Assembly: GCF_000379085.1 (NCBI RefSeq)
Contig: NZ_KB905378.1
Location: 1,572,327 to 1,636,326 of the forward strand
DNA: 64,000 nucleotides
Reading direction: 5' to 3'
DNA from: Halomicrobium katesii DSM 19301
GTDB taxonomy: Archaea; Halobacteriota; Halobacteria; Halobacteriales; Haloarculaceae
This document shows, piece after piece, positions 24,292 through 33,340 of this stretch; position 1 is the first letter of the stretch, and each line of letters begins with the position of its first letter. Below the pieces are notes generated by a model, which searched no databases, was not told the DNA's origin, and saw nothing but the letters and a program-made list of their open reading frames with translations. The translations under genes were made by a program, and so were the position numbers.

Positions 24292-26576
24292 GCGGCGACA
24301 GCAGCCAACTCGAACGGAACCTCGGCTTTCTGGAGGCGATGACGCTGGGCGGCGGGACGATGATTGGTGCCGGCATCTTCATCCTCCCGGGGCTGGCCGC
24401 GGAGGGGGCCGGGCCGGCCAGCGCGATCTCCTTTCTCATCGCCGGGTTCGTCGCACTGCTCGCAGCGCTGTCGCTGTCGGAACTTGCGACGGGGATGCCC
24501 ATCGCCGGCGGGAGCTACCACTACGTCAACCGCGCTCTCGGTGGCCTGTTCGGGAGCATCGTCGGCTGGGGCATGTGGACCGGCCTGATGTTCGCCAGCG
24601 CCTTCTACATGATCGGCTTCGGTCAGTACATCGTCGTCCCGCTTGCCTTCCTCGATGGCCGGGCCCTCATCGTCCTGCTGGGCGTCCTCGGGCTGGGGCT
24701 CATCGCCGGCATCAACTACTACGGCACCGACGAGTCCAGCGGCGCGCAAAACGTCATGATCGGTGCGGAGCTCGTCGTCGTTCTCGCGTACGTCGCGCTG
24801 GGCGTCTTCTACGTCGATCCGGCGAACCTCCGAGAGTTTGCACCGACCGGGCCGACCGGCATCGTCGCCACCACCGGGACCGTCTTCGTCACGTATCTGG
24901 GCTTCGAGATCATCGCCACCGTCGCTGGCGAGATCAAACGCCCCGGGGAACTGATCCCCAAGACGATGGTGCTGTCGGTCGTCTCGGTCTCGCTCCTGTA
25001 CGCCGTCATCATGGTGGTCAGCACTGGTATCGTCCCGTACGCTGAGCTGGGCGACTCGCTGGTACCCGTCTCCGACGTCGCGGCCATCTCGATGTTCGGG
25101 ACCGTCGGCGTCGCCGCCGTCACAGCCGCAGCGGCCGTCGCCGCCATCTCCAGTTCCAACTCCTCTATTTTGGCCGCCTCGCGGGTCATCTTCGCGATGG
25201 GCCGGGACAGCCTGATGAGCGAACGACTGAACGTCACCCACGACCGCTTCAGCACGCCTCACCGAGCCATTCTCGCCACTGCCGTCGTGACGGGTGGCCT
25301 CATCCTACTGGGGTTGCGTGTCCAGGAAATCGTCGCCCTCCTCGCGCAGGTGGCGAGTTTCAGTTTTCTGGTCACCTACGCCCTCGTCCACGTCGCCGTG
25401 GTCGTCTTCCGGACGGTCGATCCCGACGAGTACGACCCCGAATTCGAACTTTCCGGGCCACTGTACCCGACTGTTCCGGTGCTGGGTATAGCGATGGCCG
25501 CGCTGGTCGTCTCACAGATGCGCCTCCCGGTCATCGCCGTCGGGATCGGTATCGTCGCCCTGGGCGCGGGCTGGTACGTCGTCTACGCCCGGGACCGCGC
25601 CGTCGAACAGGGACTCCTCGACGACGCGCTCGACCAGCTCCGTGAGGACCTCCCGGCCGGCGTTCCGGGGTCGACACCGACCGCGTCAGCCGAGGACCAG
25701 CACACGGTCGTCGTCCCGGTCGCCAACCCAGAGACACAGCACGGTCTCCTGCGGCTTGCCGCCGCCAGCGCGCAGGCACACGCTGACGAGCGCCGCCCGA
25801 AACTGGTTGCGATGAACGTCATCCAGGCCGAGACCTCGTCCCGTCAGAACGTCGAATCGGAACGTGTCGACCACCAGCGGACGCTCCTCTCGAACGTCCA
25901 CGACATCTCCGAGGAGATGGACCTCGACGTGCGGACCCGCGCGCTCGTGGCGGCCGACGCCGGCGAAGCAATCGTCGAGGTCGCCTCCGAGGAGACCGCC
26001 GACCAGGTCCTCATGGGGTGGAACGGAACGCTGGCCCGGGACGACCACGTCTTCGGGACGACGCTGGACCCGGTGCTGGCCGACGCGCCCTGTGACGTGT
26101 CGCTGGTGGAAATTCAGTCAGAGACCGTCGGTCGCCCGGTCGCACTGGCTGGACCCGGCCCGCACGCACCGAAAGCGGCCCAGCGTGCCGTCGAGTTCGC
26201 GACAGTGCAGGGGACGACTCCCGTGTTGCTCAACGTCCAGTCGCCCACGCCGGATGGTGATACCGATCCCGTCCAGCGCGGCCACGAGGCCATCGCCTGG
26301 GTCGCCGACAGGGCGGGCATCGACCGCGAGGCCTACGACGCAGAAGTCGTCGTCGGCGAGGACACGGAGTCGGCCATTCTCGACGCTGTCGACGAGTTCG
26401 ACACCATCTGTGTGGGTCTCTCCGAGAAGAGCGCGCGGTCGCGCATCCTCTTTGGCTCGATTGCAGAGCGCATCAGCCAGCGGGCCACCGGCAACGTCGC
26501 CATCATTCGTGGTGCTAGCGACGACACTCCGTCGGATACGCCGACAGAAGCACTGGTACGAGTTGAACAGGAGTGA
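24288..26576 (+). CDS. APC-family amino-acid transporter fused to Usp domains
   Basis: Membrane transporter of 762 residues. Residues 1-430 form about 12 helices of the APC superfamily (GGGTMIGAGIFILPG near the start, typical of cationic amino-acid transporters). Residues 460-755 are two cytosolic Usp domains (VVVPVANPETQHGLLRLAAASAQ..., then VALAGPGPHAPKAAQRAVEFA... ending IAERISQRATGNVAII). The Usp part probably senses nucleotide or stress state and gates transport, which is inference. It overlaps the upstream Usp gene by four bases. Confidence 0.9.
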   Translation: MSGDSSQLERNLGFLEAMTLGGGTMIGAGIFILPGLAAEGAGPASAISFLIAGFVALLAALSLSELATGMPIAGGSYHYVNRALGGLFGSIVGWGMWTGLMFASAFYMIGFGQYIVVPLAFLDGRALIVLLGVLGLGLIAGINYYGTDESSGAQNVMIGAELVVVLAYVALGVFYVDPANLREFAPTGPTGIVATTGTVFVTYLGFEIIATVAGEIKRPGELIPKTMVLSVVSVSLLYAVIMVVSTGIVPYAELGDSLVPVSDVAAISMFGTVGVAAVTAAAAVAAISSSNSSILAASRVIFAMGRDSLMSERLNVTHDRFSTPHRAILATAVVTGGLILLGLRVQEIVALLAQVASFSFLVTYALVHVAVVVFRTVDPDEYDPEFELSGPLYPTVPVLGIAMAALVVSQMRLPVIAVGIGIVALGAGWYVVYARDRAVEQGLLDDALDQLREDLPAGVPGSTPTASAEDQHTVVVPVANPETQHGLLRLAAASAQAHADERRPKLVAMNVIQAETSSRQNVESERVDHQRTLLSNVHDISEEMDLDVRTRALVAADAGEAIVEVASEETADQVLMGWNGTLARDDHVFGTTLDPVLADAPCDVSLVEIQSETVGRPVALAGPGPHAPKAAQRAVEFATVQGTTPVLLNVQSPTPDGDTDPVQRGHEAIAWVADRAGIDREAYDAEVVVGEDTESAILDAVDEFDTICVGLSEKSARSRILFGSIAERISQRATGNVAIIRGASDDTPSDTPTEALVRVEQE

Positions 26577-26692
26577 GTTCGGATAGTTGACCGATGGGAG
26601 ACGAGAGGATCCCCGTGTGAACAACGGCCGGCCCGAGAGGCCCGACCAGCGAGCGGGAAGCGAGCGCGCCGGTCACGGATCGGGGTCTCGGT

Positions 26693-29080
26693 CTACCCGT
26701 CGGCCGTCAGCGCGACGAGGCCGTCCGCGGTGCCGAAATAGATCGTCCCGTCAGATACCGCGGGAGGCGTGTGGATCCGGCTCCCCACGTCGACCGTCCA
26801 GCGCCGGTCGCCCGTCGTCGCCCAGAGGGCCGCGAGCGTGCCGTCGGCACAGCCGGCGACGACCGTCCCGTCGACGACGGCCACCGCGTTGCGGACCGAC
26901 CAGCTGAGCGACCGCTGCCAGCGGACCGTTCCGGTCGCGGGATCGAGCGCGTACACGTCGTTCGCGTTGTTGCCGACGAACAGCGTGTCGTTCCAGATGG
27001 CCGGCGACCCCGGAATCGAGCGCCCGGTGTCGAACGACCAGGCGCAGTCACCGGTCTCGCAGTCGAGCGCGTACAGCGAGTCGTCCCAGCAACCGACGTA
27101 CACCGATCCGTCGATCACGGCGGGAGACGACCAGACCGGGCGGTCCGTCCGGTACGTCCACACCGTCGCACCGGACTCGCGGTCGATCGCGTGGACCGCC
27201 TCGGCTTTGGTACCGACGTAGACGGTGTCGGCGGAGACGGTCGGTGCCGACTTGATCGAGCCACAGTCGACCGCCCAGCGTCGCCGACCGGAGTCAGCCG
27301 CGACCGCGTACAGTGTGCCGCCTCGGCCGCCGAAGTACACCGTCCCGTCAGCGACCGTCGGAGGACCGTACACGCGACTCCCGGTCTCGAACGTCCACTG
27401 CGTGTCACCGGTCACAGCATCGACGGCGTACAGGTCACCGGACCAGCTGCCGGCAAAGACCTGCCCGTCGGCGACGGCCGGTGCCGAGGCCGTCTCCAGG
27501 AGGCGTCCACTCGTCCAGACTGTCTCCCCCGTCTGTGCGTCCAGTGCGCGCAGAGTCCCCTGTTCCGGTCCGGCGTAGACGAACCCGTCGCTGACGGCCG
27601 GCGCGACCTTGACGAGATCCGGCGTCGAGTGCGTCCAGGCGACCGACACCGCGCTCTCCGGGCCGTCGGGACCGACGCTCGTCCCCGTCCGGGCGAAGTT
27701 CCCACCGAGTGTCGGCCACCCAGCGGTCCGAGGGGGCGGACCGGACGCCGCCCGAGGTTCGCGAGCGCCGTTCGTCGACTCGGCAGCGACGGCGGTGTGG
27801 TCGCCGGGCGAGGCGTTGACCGAGCGGTGGTTCTCGTAGGTGGCGACGCGGTCGGCCATCGATTCGCTTTCCGAGGCCGGACGGGTTCGCGGGTCGTCCG
27901 ACGACGCTTCGTCGTCCACGTGCCCGTCGGACCGCCCGGTCGTGACGCCGTCGTGATCGCCGGGCGAGGCGGAGTACGACCCGTAGTTGTCGTAGTCGGT
28001 CACTCGCTCGACCAGTTCCGGGTCGCCGACATCCCCGTCGTTCGTCGCCGCCCGCTCGTCGTCGCGCTCCGGGGCTGGCGGCGTCGACGTGTCTGTTCGG
28101 TCCGGGCGGGCGTCCCCAGTTCGTTCTGGCCGGCCGTCGAGACGGTCGCCGACGATCGGTGGCAGGTCGCCGCCGGTTCGGACGGCCCGGAGCGCGTCTG
28201 CCATCACCGGAATCGCGCTGTAGCGATCCGTCTTGTCCCGTTCAAGCGCGGTCGACACGACGGCGTCGACCGCCGGAGAGAGCGCGGGCCGTTCGGCGCT
28301 GGGAGGCGACACCGGGTCTGAAGACATCGCGACCTGCATCGCCTGGAAGCGGCTCTCGGGCGCGATCGGTGTCCCGGTCAGAAGCTCGTACAGGATCGTC
28401 CCGACCTGGTAGATGTCCGTCAGCGTGTCGGGCTCGCCGAACTCGCCGGGCTCGAACTGCTCGGGCGCGGCGTAGGCGGGCGAGAGCCCCTCGACCGTGC
28501 CGGTCTGATCGGCCAGCACGCGGGCGAGTCCCCAATCGGCGACCTTCGGAACGTCCCAGACGCCGTCGGGCGTCGAGCGAAAGAGGACGTTCGCCGGCTT
28601 GAGATCGAGATGTGCGATCCCCAGGCTGTGAGCGACCGCGACGCCGCGACAGACACACTCGCCGATCCACAGTGCCGCTAGGGTCGGGAGCCCGCCGTCC
28701 GCGGCCGCTAGGCGGTCCGCGAGCGTGCCGCCGTCCATGTACTCCATCGCGATCCAGGGCAGGCGCTCGCCGGTGTCGACGACGCCGACGACGTGCTCCG
28801 AGTCCCGCCAGCGCGGGCGCTCTCGCTCGATGCGGTCGACCGTCTCCCACGTCTCGGCCTGCGAGAGGAACCGCTCGATCTCGTCGTTTTCGAGCGTCCC
28901 CGGAGCCAGCGGTTCTTTGACCGCGATCCGGTCGGGCGACCGTTCGTCCGAGAGGGCAGCGACGGAGACGAGCGCGTTGCCGCCCCGGTCGATCAGTTCG
29001 CCGGATCGAACGAGATCCGCAGAGAGGTCCCGCCGGGGCGGGCTCCGGACGCGGTCGAGCGTCGGCTCTCGATCACCCAT
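26693..29080 (-). CDS. Ser/Thr protein kinase with PQQ-type propeller (kinase 1)
   Basis: Hanks-type kinase of 795 residues. The kinase domain is about 25-300: Lys54 region IAVKEP, hinge WIAMEYMDGG, catalytic HLDLKPAN (157-164), magnesium motif DWG (182-184), and YAAPEQF with TDIYQVG. A linker of about 150 acidic residues holds two copies of an ASPGDH-centred motif (about 371 and 424). Residues 455-795 are seven or so PQQ-like blades (VYFGG..., LYALD..., TVRW...), a ligand-sensing propeller. No membrane segment. It follows the frameshifted kinase 2 gene on the same strand. Confidence 0.9.
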   Translation of the reverse strand: MGDREPTLDRVRSPPRRDLSADLVRSGELIDRGGNALVSVAALSDERSPDRIAVKEPLAPGTLENDEIERFLSQAETWETVDRIERERPRWRDSEHVVGVVDTGERLPWIAMEYMDGGTLADRLAAADGGLPTLAALWIGECVCRGVAVAHSLGIAHLDLKPANVLFRSTPDGVWDVPKVADWGLARVLADQTGTVEGLSPAYAAPEQFEPGEFGEPDTLTDIYQVGTILYELLTGTPIAPESRFQAMQVAMSSDPVSPPSAERPALSPAVDAVVSTALERDKTDRYSAIPVMADALRAVRTGGDLPPIVGDRLDGRPERTGDARPDRTDTSTPPAPERDDERAATNDGDVGDPELVERVTDYDNYGSYSASPGDHDGVTTGRSDGHVDDEASSDDPRTRPASESESMADRVATYENHRSVNASPGDHTAVAAESTNGAREPRAASGPPPRTAGWPTLGGNFARTGTSVGPDGPESAVSVAWTHSTPDLVKVAPAVSDGFVYAGPEQGTLRALDAQTGETVWTSGRLLETASAPAVADGQVFAGSWSGDLYAVDAVTGDTQWTFETGSRVYGPPTVADGTVYFGGRGGTLYAVAADSGRRRWAVDCGSIKSAPTVSADTVYVGTKAEAVHAIDRESGATVWTYRTDRPVWSSPAVIDGSVYVGCWDDSLYALDCETGDCAWSFDTGRSIPGSPAIWNDTLFVGNNANDVYALDPATGTVRWQRSLSWSVRNAVAVVDGTVVAGCADGTLAALWATTGDRRWTVDVGSRIHTPPAVSDGTIYFGTADGLVALTADG

Positions 29081-30015
29081 AGACGAGCCAACGATGCGCG
29101 TCGGCGACCATAAAACTGTACACAGGCGTGCCTAGCCACACAGCGCGTCCCAGAACTCGTCGAGACGGTGCAAGACGGCCTGATGTCCTCGTATCGGTCC
29201 TCGGGCTCCGGGTTCAGACACCGGCGGATCACCTCTTCGAGCGCCCGCGGGATGCCGGGGCGAACCTCCGAGGGATGTGGTGGCTCGGCGTCGCCGGCCC
29301 GCTTCGTCGTCCGTCCGTACGGGTGCTTCCCGGTAAAGAGCAAGAAGAGCACGATGCCGAACTGGAAGACATCGACCATCTTCTGGTTGCGCGTCTCGAC
29401 CTGCCGGGCGTGCTGTTCGGGCGCGGCGTAGCGCGGCGTGTACTCACCGATCGTCTCACTCGAACTGCGGAGCGTGCTGGCGGTCCCCCAGTCGCCGAGC
29501 TTCGGGACGTTCCAGCCGTCCTCGACGGTCCGAAAGAGGACGTTCTGTGGTTTGATGTCCCTGTGAGCGGTGCCGCGGTAGTGGGCCTCCTCGATGCCGC
29601 TCGCGATACACCGGGCGATCCAGAGCCCGTGACACAGCGACTGGACCCCGCCCCGGTCGAGGAAGTCGCCGAGATGGCCTCGATCCATGTACTCCATGGC
29701 GATCCAGGGCTGGCCGTCGTCGATCCCGTAGTCGACGAGGCTGACGACGTACTCGTTGGCCTCGAACTCGGCCCAGTCCTCCGCTTCGTCGAGGATGCGA
29801 TCGATCCGGCCGTCGGTGATCGTCCTCGATGTATCGGGCACCTTCACGGCGACCGTGGTGCCATCGGAGAGCGACTGGCGGTACACCTCGCCGCTGGCCC
29901 CCGTCGCGATCCTGTCTGCGAGCTCGAACGACAGCACGTCGAGTTCCGCCGAGAGGTCGACGGAGATCGGCGGCACGTCCGGGATCCGCTCCGGGACGGA
30001 GTCACTCGCCGTCAT
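28993..30015 (-). CDS. Ser/Thr protein kinase, 3' frameshift (kinase 2)
   Basis: As read, 340 residues. The kinase domain is complete to about 278: GASGEVYR, VAVKVP, WIAMEYMD, HRDIKPQN (151-158), DWG, YAAPEQ. After RYEDI the frame turns into non-kinase sequence that overlaps the kinase 1 start. Another frame continues sensibly as QAVLHRLDEFWDALCG and stops at 29132, so one base appears lost near 29180-29190. Without the frameshift the protein would be about 293 residues and would end 50 bases before kinase 1. Catalytic residues are intact, so it may still be active. It overlaps the Zn-ribbon gene by 14 bases. Confidence 0.8.
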   Translation of the reverse strand: MTASDSVPERIPDVPPISVDLSAELDVLSFELADRIATGASGEVYRQSLSDGTTVAVKVPDTSRTITDGRIDRILDEAEDWAEFEANEYVVSLVDYGIDDGQPWIAMEYMDRGHLGDFLDRGGVQSLCHGLWIARCIASGIEEAHYRGTAHRDIKPQNVLFRTVEDGWNVPKLGDWGTASTLRSSSETIGEYTPRYAAPEQHARQVETRNQKMVDVFQFGIVLFLLFTGKHPYGRTTKRAGDAEPPHPSEVRPGIPRALEEVIRRCLNPEPEDRYEDIRPSCTVSTSSGTRCVARHACVQFYGRRRASLARLWVIESRRSTASGARPGGTSLRISFDPAN

Positions 30016-30514
30016 CGAGCACCACCCTGTCGCCGGCTCTCGTCAGGTAGCCGTCGCCACACGCCTCACAGCGGTCGCCGACCGACGCGGCCGACGGGTC
30101 GAACGCCGTCCCACAGTTGGGACAGGTGATAGATTGGGGCGTCTCATACTGCCGGCTGTAAGTCTGTACAGAATTTCGCGACCCCGTGGTCGCGAATATC
30201 TTGAAACAGTTACAGCCGGCAGTATCAGTCGCTTCGTCGGTCCCCGCTGTACTCCCAGCCGCTGTCTCGAACTCGTCGACATCGACGTCGGGAGTCGTAC
30301 TCTCGGAACGCCACGGTGGGATTCCGTAGAGCGCGACCAGCGTGGCGCTGACGAGAACGACACTGGTGATCGCGCCAGCCAGACTGGTTTGTACGGGACT
30401 GAGCGAGAGGCCGAGAACGTCGACCGCCATCGCGACGAAGAACCCGATGACGAGACTGGCAACGAAGATCACGAGAAAGGCGACGGATTGTGTGGACGTG
30501 CGGAGTCGGCCCAT
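30002..30514 (-). CDS. Membrane protein with C-terminal zinc ribbon and repeat-derived insert
   Basis: Protein of 170 residues: two N-terminal helices (about 10-32 and 44-66), a linker, then a zinc ribbon CPNCGTAFD...CEACGDGYL. Residues 97-123 are encoded by an 80-bp palindromic repeat lying in frame, reading AGCNCFKIFATTGSRN and on. Removing 81 bases restores a continuous frame (...EATETPQSITCP). Its 3' end overlaps kinase 2 by 14 bases, so it probably belongs to the kinase operon and may be the membrane input or target of that kinase. Confidence 0.75.
   Translation of the reverse strand: MGRLRTSTQSVAFLVIFVASLVIGFFVAMAVDVLGLSLSPVQTSLAGAITSVVLVSATLVALYGIPPWRSESTTPDVDVDEFETAAGSTAGTDEATDTAGCNCFKIFATTGSRNSVQTYSRQYETPQSITCPNCGTAFDPSAASVGDRCEACGDGYLTRAGDRVVLDDGE
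30146..30225. repeat. TGATACTG-family repeat inside a reading frame
   Basis: 80 bp, ATACTGCC...GGCAGTAT with 16-base inverted termini (ATACTGCCGGCTGTAA) and an inner GCGACC-CC-GTGGTCGC hairpin. It lies within the Zn-ribbon membrane-protein gene and is read without stop codons. Closely similar to 58424-58503. Confidence 0.85.
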
Positions 30515-30655
30515 CGCAGTTACGAATTGGTTGCTGCATGACGCTAATAAAGGTGCCTACCGTCACACGAGACGGTCGGTGTGGGTATCCTTGGGGCGAC
30601 GGGTCTCAAACACCGCTGAAACAGCGTCGCACCCCGATGGAGCGAGGCCGGCGGC

Positions 30656-30739
30656 TATAGTAGCCATTGAAAATCAATGCACATCCGATCGCACGACAGC
30701 AGTGCGATCGGTGTGTAAATCGTTTCAATTGTTACTATA
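30656..30739. repeat. 84-bp TATAGTA palindromic repeat, copy 2
   Basis: Same length and termini as 13809-13892, differing at only a few positions. It ends 22 bases beyond the stop of the Mrr-type nuclease gene (minus strand), so again it lies just 3' of a gene. The remaining 30515-30655 holds no recognisable gene. Confidence 0.8.
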
Positions 30740-30761
30740 GGAGGAGCTTCGAGTGGCTGCT

Positions 30762-31802
30762 CTACAGCGACGGGACGAGCTGGGAGCGCGTCAGCAGCTC
30801 ACGGAGTCGCTCGCCGTCGACGAGCCGGACCTGTTCGCTCATTCGCTCGACGCTCTCTCTGGCGTTCTCGGTGAAGCTCGAACTGGTGACGACGGCGACG
30901 GAGTCGGCGTCGAACTCGACGAGCAGTCCGGCGGTCCGCTGGACCGTGCGCACCCCGACCGTGTTGCCCGGCCCGTACTGTTTGGCCTGGATCAGTTCGC
31001 GCGTGCCGTCGGCCTGGGCGATGACGTCGATGTTGTACTCCTGGACGTACTTGGTGGTCCGGGCGTCGAACCCGCCCTCCCGCCAGAGGTCCGCGATCAG
31101 GACCTCGAACTCGCGGTGTGAACAGGACAGCAGATCGTCGGTGGTCCACTCGCCGTCGGTGGCGGCGTTCAGCCGTTCGGCGACGGTGTCGATGCGGTCC
31201 GTGTCGCGCTCGGCGATGGCCTCGTCCAGTGTCCCGCCGAGGGTGGCCTCGGCGCGTCCGAGCTGTGGTTCGCCGACGGCCGACAGCGCGGCGAACAGCT
31301 GATCGGCGCGACGGACGACCACGGCGGTGCGGTACAGCTCCTGGGCGGCCGACCGGACCGACGAGAGGCCGTCGCTCAGATCGTCCGCGACGGCGGCGTC
31401 CCCGGCGTCCCGGAGTCGATCGACGGCCGTCGCGACCGGCGCACTGGGATAGCGCTCCTGGAGTTCGAACGCCAGCGCGCCGAACGCGAAGAGGGCGTCA
31501 CAGTAGTCGAGAAGCGCGGCGCGGCGACGCGCTTCGATCGACTGGTCGTTGGCCACGTCGACGAGTCGTTCGGTGATCGCCTCGATGGGCAGTGAGACGG
31601 CCTCCTGCTCGGACAGCGTCTGTCCGCGTTCGATCGTCGAGCGAAAGCGTCGTTTGCGGTGCTGTCCGACGGTCTCGCGTGGCTCGGTGTCGTCCAGCGC
31701 GGGTTCGAAAAACTCCGCGAGGGCGAAGGCGGGCTCGACCGCAGAGTGGGCCGCGTACTCGGCCGTCAGGGTCTCGACAGCTCTCGCAACCGAATCGAAC
31801 AT
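30762..31802 (-). CDS. Mrr-type restriction endonuclease domain protein
   Basis: Protein of 346 residues. Residues 1-220 are all-helical and unrecognised. Residues 225-346 form an Mrr_cat PD-(D/E)XK nuclease: FEVLIADLWREGGFDART, then Asp259 in YNIDVIAQ and Gln272-x-Lys274 in LIQAKQY, the QxK variant found in Mrr proteins. Such enzymes cut modified or foreign DNA, or act in repair. It has no partner methylase here and is embedded among protein kinases. A palindromic repeat follows its stop. Confidence 0.8.
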   Translation of the reverse strand: MFDSVARAVETLTAEYAAHSAVEPAFALAEFFEPALDDTEPRETVGQHRKRRFRSTIERGQTLSEQEAVSLPIEAITERLVDVANDQSIEARRRAALLDYCDALFAFGALAFELQERYPSAPVATAVDRLRDAGDAAVADDLSDGLSSVRSAAQELYRTAVVVRRADQLFAALSAVGEPQLGRAEATLGGTLDEAIAERDTDRIDTVAERLNAATDGEWTTDDLLSCSHREFEVLIADLWREGGFDARTTKYVQEYNIDVIAQADGTRELIQAKQYGPGNTVGVRTVQRTAGLLVEFDADSVAVVTSSSFTENARESVERMSEQVRLVDGERLRELLTRSQLVPSL

Positions 31803-31941
31803 TGCCGGAGGTATGCGACCGTATGCGCATAAAACGTCCCCATAGCGCCGTCACACCGTTCTCGTCCGTGCCCGGTTGTGGTACCTTCGAGGGAAGAGAC
31901 GGCGTGCAGTTCCGAGCGACAACGGCCACCACGGGCAGCGT

Positions 31942-32379
31942 TCAGCTGTCGTCCAGCAGATCGAGCGTCTTCTGGTCGCGGTCGCCGTCGTAGTACCGCA
32001 CCAGTGCCGTGGCGAACGGCGTCGGATCGTCGGCGACCGTCTCGAACAGCGTCATGGACGACCGGAACTTCAGATCGTCCGGCGAGCCGAAGATGTCGTT
32101 CGCTGAGCGCCCGTCGAGGCCGTTGACGATCGCCGTACACTCACGTAATCGCGGTCCGAGAGCGGGATGGCGCAGGTAGGCGTCGGCTTCCGCTCGCGAG
32201 GCGATGGCGAATCGCTGCGCCATCTCACTCCGGCCGAGCCCGGCGACCTGGGGAAACACGAACCACATCCAGTGGCTCCGTTTCCGTCCCGACCGGAGTT
32301 CCCGCTTGACCGTCCCGATGACCGACTCCTGTGCCTCGACGAAGCGCTGTAGGTCGTGAGGGTCCGCTGGACTGGGCAT
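31942..32379 (-). CDS. DUF1810 family protein
   Basis: Small soluble protein of 145 residues with the DUF1810 hallmarks: HDLQRFVEAQ near the start, HWMWFVFPQVAGLG (about 35-48), YLRHPALGPRL, and DDLKFRSSMTLFE. The family is widespread and may handle NAD- or ADP-ribose-related ligands, but no reaction is established to my knowledge. ATG at 32379 fits the family start; seven codons of open frame upstream are unlikely. A partial palindromic repeat lies about 30 bases upstream. Confidence 0.85.
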   Translation of the reverse strand: MPSPADPHDLQRFVEAQESVIGTVKRELRSGRKRSHWMWFVFPQVAGLGRSEMAQRFAIASRAEADAYLRHPALGPRLRECTAIVNGLDGRSANDIFGSPDDLKFRSSMTLFETVADDPTPFATALVRYYDGDRDQKTLDLLDDS

Positions 32380-32408
32380 CGAGTGTCCCGTTCGACCCAC
32401 TGGCGCTT

Positions 32409-32450
32409 ATACTGTCGGCTATCGCTGTTTCGAGATATTCGCGACCCCAC
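32409..32450. repeat. TGATACTG-family repeat, half copy
   Basis: Reads ATACTGTCGGCTATCGCTG then TTTCGAGATATTCGCGACCCC, matching the left half of the family. The right half is replaced by GC-rich sequence. It lies in the divergent space between the DUF1810 gene and the gene at 32504. Confidence 0.55.
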
Positions 32451-32503
32451 GACGGGGGCGGGCAGACTCAACAGTTTTGCCGCTGGCGTGCCGTCGTGGC
32501 CAC

Positions 32504-33340
32504 ATGGCTGGACTCGACTCGGAGATGGAGCGCCGTTTCGACAAGTCGATATCGGAGTTACGGACGGAAGCCGACCAGTTCAAGACGCGGGCCCGGTCCG
32601 ACCCGGCGGTCGTCGCCACGTACCTGCCGCGGCTGCGAAAGCTCCTGGAAGCTGCGGGCTACAGCCGCGACGAGATGATGGTCAGAGACGACGTTCAGCG
32701 GACGATACTGGCGATCTCGGACCAGCAGCCAGAGGCACTCTCCGACGAGTATCCGGACCTGGTGGCGGCGTTCCTCGACACGCGCGAGACGAGAGTGCTG
32801 GCCCAGCGACTCCTGCACAACTGCGCCGAGCTCTGGACGTACGGCGTGACCCGCCAGGAGATCACCGACGGGCTCGACGTGGTGGAAGGCGAGATCGTCG
32901 ACCGGCTCGCAGACATCGCGGAGCAGTTCGACGACGACGGCCGGGTGCCGGGCAACGGTGCCACGGCGATGGCGCTCAGCCAGCGGGTGGCCGACTTCGC
33001 ACACAGCGTCGCTGGCCGCCAGCAACTCGTCGTCGAGGCCGCCTCCGACGCGCTGTTCGACCTCGTCCGGTTCCACGCCAGCGAGAAAGGAGTCGACCCG
33101 ATCGACGGGGCCGTCGACCTCCGATCCCGATACGAGACCGACAGCGAGCCGTTCGTGCGCGGCTTCTCCGATCGGGGAACGATCGAATCGATGCGGGAGA
33201 CCGAGGAGACCCAGACGAAGAACTACGTCCTCCGCTACGTGGTCGACGCACTGGTCGCCACGTCTCTGATCGTCAGCGTCGAGCGAAGCGAGGCCCGAAT
33301 GCTGCGGATCGAGGCGGTTCTCGCCGAGCGAGATCAGTGA
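32504..33340 (+). CDS. All-helical protein of unknown function
   Basis: Protein of 278 residues, acidic and almost wholly predicted helix, no membrane segment. The first half (YLPRLRKLLEA..., EALSDEYPDLVAAFLDTRE...) has HEAT-like spacing reminiscent of the HEAT regions fused to kinases 4 and 6. I recognise no family. ATG at 32504 was chosen over one nine codons upstream. The 3' end overlaps the convergent kinase 3 gene by seven bases. It may be a stand-alone partner or substrate in the kinase array, which is inference. Confidence 0.7.
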   Translation: MAGLDSEMERRFDKSISELRTEADQFKTRARSDPAVVATYLPRLRKLLEAAGYSRDEMMVRDDVQRTILAISDQQPEALSDEYPDLVAAFLDTRETRVLAQRLLHNCAELWTYGVTRQEITDGLDVVEGEIVDRLADIAEQFDDDGRVPGNGATAMALSQRVADFAHSVAGRQQLVVEAASDALFDLVRFHASEKGVDPIDGAVDLRSRYETDSEPFVRGFSDRGTIESMRETEETQTKNYVLRYVVDALVATSLIVSVERSEARMLRIEAVLAERDQ

